From the NCBI GenBank assembly GCA_964019695.1, contig OZ026531.1:4597701-4661700 (forward strand): 64,000 nt of DNA, in the 5' to 3' direction. This document shows, one piece after another, positions 57,506 through 64,000 of this stretch (its first letter is position 1; every line of letters begins with the position of its first letter). Made by a program: the position numbers and the translations under genes. Under the pieces are notes generated by a model, which did not search any database, was not told the origin of the DNA, and saw only the letters and a list, made by a program, of their open reading frames with translations. The stretch is from Loripinus fragilis. Taxonomy: Eukaryota > Mollusca > Bivalvia > Lucinida > Lucinidae.

Positions 57506-57826
57506 CTTCATACCAAATATCAAAGCTCTAGGCCTTGTGGTTTCAGAGTAGAAGATTTTTTAAAGTTTTCATCTTGAAAATCTATTTTAGCCTGTGTGAC
57601 CTAGATATGCAATGGACTGGAACCATTTGGACAATTTTTAAAGAGGCCCATATAAAAGGTCCATTCCTACCAAGTTTGATCAAAATCCAGCCAGTAGTTA
57701 AGGAGGAGATGTCCTTTGAAGAAATTGTTGACGACGGACAACGCAGGACACACAACACACATCAGACGACAGGCATCCAACGATCATAATAGCTCACCAT
57801 ATCCCAATGGCTCAGGTGAGCTAAAA
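57506..57826 (+). repeat. Direct duplication of the P8 3' end
   Basis: ATACCAAATATCAAAGCTCT occurs at 57196 and 57510, 314 bp apart, and the copy ends in its own hairpin CTCACCATATCCCAATGGCTCAGGTGAG. Two 3' ends in tandem. Confidence 0.8.
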
Positions 57827-58364
57827 ATGAGTAGAAATAGTGCAGGATATTTTTTATTTTCATTCTATTTGTAATAAATATGAAAGGCTACAAGATGAAA
57901 TCACCTATATTAAAAAGGCAAGGCCGTCGTTGGCGGCACGGCCGGAACGACCATGGCCGGACCATTTTTGGGGCAAAAAAGGTTTTAGTCGGACCACATT
58001 TTCAGCCAAAGTCGGGTCAATTTTTTCAGTAGGCTCTTTTTAATATGATGACCAAAGCTTAATTATTAATTGATAACTGAAGCGTACATAGGTCTATATT
58101 GCACCTGCCACAGGGTGTGAAAGGCGGTTGTTATTAAAACAAGAAAAAAGAACTGACACCTGTGTTTACAACGGTAATTATAATTAAAGGATTATCGTTT
58201 GGAGTGTGGGTGCACCAAAGGCCACAGATCCTATAGGTCCCTGATAAGGCTGACCAGGAACCAAAAAAAATAATATAATGCTGTATTCCACAATGTATCA
58301 TTTCAATAAAACATAATTTCATGTTTGTCCTTATTATTGTTGTAGAGTGCATAGCCTGGTTGGT

Positions 58365-58640
58365 ATAGATTCATAGGTCTAGATATTCCAGCGTGATATT
58401 GTGAATATTTTCTTATCCATCCGTTTTAACATTTGTTTTGGGTACTCAAAAGAACCATCTCATTGAGATGGTTCTTTTGAGTATCCACAACATATGCTTT
58501 GGTAGAGATTTAAACATATGTTTTGGGTGCTCGAAATAAGAACCCTCTCATTGAGACAGTTCTTTGAGTACCCACAACATATGTTTTGGCTGAGAAATAG
58601 GAAAAATTTTTTTAATTACACTCTATTAGATAGAGGCCTG
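58365..58640. mobile_element. Foldback element Q, copy 5 (double hairpin)
   Basis: Two hairpins in tandem: arms GGTACTCAAAAGAACCATCT / AGATGGTTCTTTTGAGTA at 58440-58482, then GGTGCTCGAAATAAGAACC / GTTCTTTGAGTACCC at 58526-58573. Ends CATAGGTCTAGATA and TAGATAGAGGCCTGG match copy 1. Confidence 0.75.
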
Positions 58641-58742
58641 GAAATGTTATTCATCATTCATGGTATAGGCCTATAAAGAACTGTAAAAACAAAAACAACA
58701 ACAGCAAAAAAACAACAATAGATTTATGTATAATGAATACTA

Positions 58743-59524
58743 AACTCCAGCTGTTAAGTTTTTAGACTTAATTTTTCGCAATAACTTTTTTGTCTTCAAT
58801 TTTAGCAAAATGTGTTCGCGATGAAAGTTGTAGAGGAGGATTTCCCCCAACTTCTCTAAAAGGTCTTGTACTTCTGGCGCAAACAGATTTGTGTGTATAT
58901 AGATGAAGATTTTGCAATAAATTGAAATCGTCCAAAATTTCTAAGTCTTTAAATGACAGGTATAATTCGTATAGGCGTGACAGAAAGGGGTAGTTTCAAA
59001 AAAATATTCGGAATCGGTGCATACCCCGTTCTTCAAAGGCTGTGCATAACATAAAAGTGCCGTTAACATACTCAAAATTTACCGTGCATATGCAGAATTA
59101 ACTTAAAGCAGGCTCATTTGTAGGAACAAACGCTGGGTTATCGCATGACGTGCAATTTTTCTCTTATGCAAGTGCCAAGGAATGAACGGTTATGAGATTA
59201 CCCTACTAGCTTAACGCACGAGCGAATCAGGCACGATTTCTATTATATTTGAACAAGCCATCCATCGCTTTAGTTATTGAATTAGGGCGGTGCAATGTAA
59301 TTTTTTGACTGACATCTTGGACTTGGTTTATTTGCGCTTTGCTTAAAATGTTCAAAGAGTGCATCTAAGCACAGAGGAACCTGCAGCATCTAGGATGTTG
59401 AAACCATTTGGAGAAGTTGGCGGAGGTGTTCCTGAATACTTTTCATCGCGAACACATTTTGCTAAAATTGAAGACAAAAAAGTTATTGCGAAAAATTAAG
59501 TCTAAAAGCTTAACAGCTGGAGTT
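58743..59524. mobile_element. TIR element K with long 80-bp TIRs
   Basis: AACTCCAGCTGTTAAG at left, CTTAACAGCTGGAGTT at right, TA on both sides (58741-58742, 59525-59526). The arms agree over about 84 bp with a single visible difference, up to GTGTTCGCGATGAAA. 782 bp; no frame. Long TIRs plus TA suggest a Tc1/mariner-type MITE. Confidence 0.8.
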
Positions 59525-59995
59525 TAGCTGTTGCTTTTAGAAACTGTCAAGTTTGATGTCACCCCCTGATGAGATGAAACCTACTGAGGGGTTAAAATAT
59601 TTGTTAATACACTGATGGTAGGGGTACAAAAAAGATGTCGTAAGAATTTGAAATACGCTTATGCTTGTAAAATAAGCTTGTTTTCACAAGAAATCAAAGC
59701 ACTGAGAGTACTGATGGAAACGATGTCTTGTGATTTTAGTTCTTGTAGGCTAAGCAGAGTGCATTTTTGTAGATGATATTTTAGGAATATTGGAATTTGT
59801 ATATTGTATATTTTTCTGACCAATGATGAAGGAAAAGTTTGATATGATTTCTATTTCTAGTTTTTAGTTTTAGCATAACAGAATTTTGAAGGGGCATGCG
59901 ACAAAATATCAATCTTATCATTTCAAACATGGGCTGGTATGTCTTTAAACCCTATTTCACTTTTAAGCTCTGGTGGCCATTTTGTTATGTGGGAT

Positions 59996-60330
59996 CAAAA
60001 ATAGTAAGTGAGTATGACCAGGAAATACCACAATCACAAACCGCAGACAACCCCGTGGTACCGGGAGGAAGAGCTGCTCAACCATCACAAGACACTAGGA
60101 AGACAAATTAAGCAAAGCAACCAGCTCTCTCTCTCTTCCCCATCAAGATGATTATAATACTAGAATGGACATAAAGTAGCGTACAACAAAACATAGAACA
60201 ATTACAGACTCCCACAATGGGAGTAACAATAAACAAAAAGTCAACAACAACAGAACCACCGCCTTAGAACGGACAGCAGCCTAAGCCACCGTGGGGCTTA
60301 AATGCATTTTACTGGTACCAAACCTTTTGC
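59996..60330 (-). mobile_element. Retroelement 3' fragment related to the 7045 insertion
   Basis: ACCGCCTTAGAACGGACAG at 60247 and GGGCTTAAA at 60293 match ACCGCCTTGGAACGGTCAG and GGGCTTAAA at 7245-7290 in the same orientation; the AC-rich stretch before them is also similar. The start GACCAGGAAATACCACAATC resembles 37110-37090 inverted. No reverse transcriptase sequence on this copy. Confidence 0.55.
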
Positions 60331-60599
60331 CCATATTTAGCAGAGGGCATTATGCCGAATACATCACTGAACTTATTTTAAGAGTTTGGATTACTGGTTA
60401 AGAAGTTTAGATTTCTTTTTAGATTTTCCATTCGGTTCATTGTTGCCCTATTTTGAGGGTAATGCGATGAATTATTGCAAACAGGAAACAATGATTAAGG
60501 AAAGGTGGTTTATAGCCATTTCCTTTTGCCTAGCTCTTGATAACATTTCGTTCAGTGGAGCAACCCGTTAACATTTTGCTAACATAGACTTGCATTATA

Positions 60600-60815
60600 A
60601 TTGCCTAAAAATTCCAACAAGGGCAATAACTAAAGTTTTAAGGGTCAATTTTGACGAAAATTATAGGATATCAGAGTACTTGATACTTATTGTGTACCAA
60701 ATATGTATCAAATCTGACCAGTAGTTCTGAGATGTGGATGGACAAAAATGCGACGGACGGACGACGCCAAAACTATATCCCTCCAACTTTGTCAGGGATT
60801 ATTAGATATCAGCAT
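60600..60815 (+). mobile_element. Short HINE-like element P10 (one core unit)
   Basis: AAATTCCAACAAGGGCAATA, TGTGTACCAAATATGTATCA, GCGACGGACGGACGACG, then CCCTCCAACTTTGTCAGGGA as terminal hairpin. One unit, no array. Confidence 0.5.
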
Positions 60816-61273
60816 AGCTACATACCTAAAAATCTTTTAATATGTTATGTGTTCTGATAATTTTTATCACCTGGTAAAATATCTTGTTTGAGTTTACATT
60901 AATTTCTCTGTCAAATGTCTCAAATTTGTTGTCCAAAATGTTCGCTTTTCCATTTTTTAGCCCATTTTGATGTCCGTTTTTGGTAACCATAGCAAAGATA
61001 AACGTCAATTTAAAAGTTTTACTTTTAAACTTGGTATATTGTTCTAATAAACCAATAAGAACAAAATGGTGAAAAGCATTTTTTAGCCCATATGTGGGCC
61101 AAAATAGCACCCCCTGATGCATGTAGCTCTTTGGCAATATTAACTGTGCATATCTGGCATATAGTATAGATATAAAAAGAAGATTTATAGATTGTAAACT
61201 TAGGTTTCATTAAGAACATTGACAATAAAAAGTAAAAAAAAGCACTTAAAAATAAAAAAAAAGCAAAAAAAGA

Positions 61274-61330
61274 GCCATGACATGTGATTTCCAAAAAAGT
61301 GGCATTTTGACAAGTGTAAACTTAAGAGTT
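61274..61330. mobile_element. Foldback element E, left-end fragment
   Basis: GAGCCATGACATGTGATTTC and GTGGCATTTTGACAAGTGTA only; the rest is replaced by ATCGATGATCAATTATAATC repeats (61330-61420). Confidence 0.65.
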
Positions 61331-61629
61331 GCATCGATGATCAATTATAATCACCAATTATAATCGATGATCAATCAAAAACTTCGTTTGATTGTGTTTT
61401 TGGTAATAATCGATGATAATTGAAAAACATCACACTTGATCCAATTTTAAGCTCCTATTCTAAATATGCAACTTTGCTACAAGGAATAGCAATTAAATGG
61501 AGAGTTAAATGGAGTTTGCTGTCAGGACCAGTTGTGGTATTGGCTACTAGCACAAAGTAGGCCACTGGCTGGATATGGTTTACCTCCCCCCCCCCAGGGG
61601 GAATTTTGTAGACCATATTTTTCTTGAAG

Positions 61630-63390
61630 CCCAATGTCTTGCAAGGATTTTGCAACATGTTAGCCCTCTGACAATGGCAGCGTTAAGGTGTAACAGCCTG
61701 TTACCTACGTTACCCTACAACATATTTGATGATTAAAATTCTATTTAAGACTTCAGAAAAAAGCAAAAGATAAGGTAAGATTTCCAAATTGGTTATATTT
61801 TCTAAATAAGCTATTACTGAGCCACAGATAATGACATTTGAAAACAAATATAGTCACCCCCGATGTAGTGTATGTTACACTTTTCATTGAACCTCCTTTT
61901 AAATGATAAATGCATCTAATATAGTTTGCCTTAAATTCTATTGAAACCAGTTTATGTTCATTAATTTGGTATTACATCAAAGATTTTTATTTACCTTTTC
62001 AAAACTGCAAGCATTACGTTTCTATCTTATATACTTTTTGAGTTATTAGATGATAAACATGGTACCCCCATATAACAGAAAAATGTAAAATGTAATTCTC
62101 CAGGCCTCGTGCTGGCTATAGACCCCACTTCCTCCCAAGGGGAATTTCGTACACTATGATTTCCAGATACTACATGATATAAGCCACAAAATGAAATATG
62201 TTAGCTCTCTGAGAGTGGCAGCGTTAGCGGGTAACATCATGTTACGTACGTTACCCACAAAATAACATTACATTTTCCTGATAGTGTCTCCAACATTACA
62301 TATTCACACTTTTTTTGAAGTCTGGCACCGGTTTAAGAACTTCTTATAGCACAGTTACATAGTTTTAGCATTTATTTTATAAGTGTTTTGAGTTTTTGCC
62401 GTTGTATATGTTACTTAGTGTTTCATATGTTATTTCCAAGTATCAGTATGGCAGTTATTAACTATACATGTATTAATCCATCAGTGAATATAGTAAATCT
62501 ATAAGACTGCTATTCAAATGAACTAAAGTTCCTTATCATGTAGGCTTACACTATTTTACAGCCCATGTTACATACGTTACTCTCTGAATACCATTAAACA
62601 TTCAAGATATGGTCTCCAACACGACCTGCTTGTACTTATTTGCATGCTGGCACAGGTCCATGTACTTCTTTTTACTCTGGCTCATTTGCTGAGGAAGTAA
62701 CTCAAAACATAAACTACCATAAACCCTCTTTTTTATAGAGACATCAAATATAGTTGACATAATACTCATGGAAAGTTTGTAACATTCAGTGCAATGTGCG
62801 AGTAACAACTTAAAAGATCAAAGAAACCCCATCAGGTAGAAGTTCTAGAGCAAATCTTCATATAGTATCCAAGGGTTTTAAAGAATTTTCCTATACAACT
62901 TATTACTCCCATCAGTTTATCTTGCAAGGATTTTGCAATATGCCAGCACTCTGGTAATGGCACCATTACCTTGTAACAGCCAATTATATATAGTACCCAT
63001 CAACATCTTTGATAGTTTTAGTAAATGACATGACTTCTGAAAAGTGCAAACCATAAGGTAAGATTTCCAAATTGGCTATATCATCTAAGTAAGCTATTTT
63101 TGCATCACAGATATGGACCTTTGAAAACAAATATGCACCCTAAAGTGTTACGTATGTTACTTTTTTTCATTATTCCTATATAAATGATTTATGAAACTAA
63201 TATAGTTTGATATTATTTTATTAATGTGAATGTGCTTACTAACTCATTTTGTATTAAAGAATGTTTATGTACCTTTTGGAAACTGCAAATATTATGTTTC
63301 TATCTTTTATAAGGTTTGAGTTTTTGAGTTTTGAACATGGTAACCCCATATCACACAAAATGTGAAATATAATTCTGTGGCTCTTTTGTT
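61630..63390. repeat. Long-period direct repeat (about 1.28 kb) with an intermediate partial unit
   Basis: TAAGGTAAGATTTCCAAATT at 61771 and 63056, with about 450 bp of alignable flanking sequence each (ATGACATTTGAAAACAAATA, AACATGGTACCCCCATATAA). A third partial unit starts at about 62190 (GAGAGTGGCAGCGTTAGCGG). GTTACSTACGTTAC motifs mark the units. AT-rich and non-coding. Confidence 0.7.
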
Positions 63391-64000
63391 AGGGTAAAAT
63401 CAACTTTTCTTTCACTCAGAGGGACTTGATTTCCTTCCCATTTATTTTCCACACATTTTGTCCATATCTGGAAAAGCCTCACTTGTTTTCATGGGAAAGA
63501 CTTGATAGTTCAATTTTTGTATGTACATCTAAGGACTGAAAAGCAGGGTGGAGGTAAGCTCATGTTCATGCCATTAGAAATAGTCAGTATATGTGTATGG
63601 CTTTGGGACCTTTTTCAGAAACATGTCGTACTGCAGCTTATTCACAATTATATAAATATAAATAGTACATGTTAGGGCTTCATATCACTGATGAGTGCCT
63701 AGAACAATTCTTTATTTGTTTTCCTACCCTTCTTAGAATGTTGATGAACTAGTGGGAGAGGGGTTCTATATCAGTTTGATAGGAATAACCTTTCCGTGGT
63801 ACTATCACATAGGCACATTGGTAGTGTCACAATCTGTTAAACAGTGAGTTACTGTAGATCTCTTCCCCCATATTCTGGCCAATGCTGTTGACATTCAGAA
63901 GGTGCACCGTTTGTTGCATACACCATTGTTGAACAAAACACCCAGATTATCCTCTTCGAGAATGTTTGTAAGACTTTAAAGACTGCTGCTTATACATTGT
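63391..64000. other. Unassigned right edge
   Basis: AT-rich, no repeat, RNA gene or supported frame. Confidence 0.35.

Overview
The window looks like intergenic or intronic DNA from a repeat-rich, AT-rich animal genome, most likely a marine bivalve mollusc. This rests on three things seen in the sequence. There are tRNA-headed SINEs. There are many Helentron/HINE-like ('pearl'-type) elements built of 130-170 bp cores with runs of GGACGGAC and pieces resembling TGACCTTGA...TCAAGGTCA. There are also foldback elements carrying GATCAGACTGCGC. The species call is inference from familiarity with such genomes. I found no intact host gene, no rRNA or functional tRNA gene and no CRISPR array. The only recognisable coding remnants are a 5'-truncated reverse transcriptase (7558-8437, minus) and a short endonuclease fragment (about 37960-38190, plus). 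An unassigned 89-codon frame lies at 37225-37494 (minus).

Layout. 1-3.6 kb is a cluster of foldback and terminal-inverted-repeat (TIR) elements beside a satellite. 5.3-15.2 kb is one 132-bp satellite field cut open by a reverse-transcriptase element, by two or more HINE-like elements and by a duplicated unit. 17.0-21.1 kb is a SINE split by a 3.84 kb TIR element (44-bp perfect TIRs, 5-bp duplication). 21.4-25.0 kb is a 3.56 kb TIR element holding four smaller elements. 25.0-29.6 kb is a run of short TIR elements. 30.4-37.8 kb is a 7.48 kb TIR element with a 5-bp duplication, carrying a HINE-like array and a 2.7 kb purine tract. 38.7-41.6 kb is a 2.84 kb TIR element made of TTCTAGAAC words. 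42-61 kb holds SINEs, HINE arrays and more TIR elements, some nested. 61.6-63.4 kb is a long-period direct repeat.

The main signal is structural. Many insertions can be dated relative to each other because one interrupts another, and several target-site duplications can be checked against unoccupied relatives inside the same window. Two element families begin with CAC and have 5-bp duplications, as known for Transib/ProtoRAG-type transposons. At least five elements have interiors made of short palindromic words between TIRs. No transposase was seen for any TIR family, so they probably depend on proteins encoded elsewhere.
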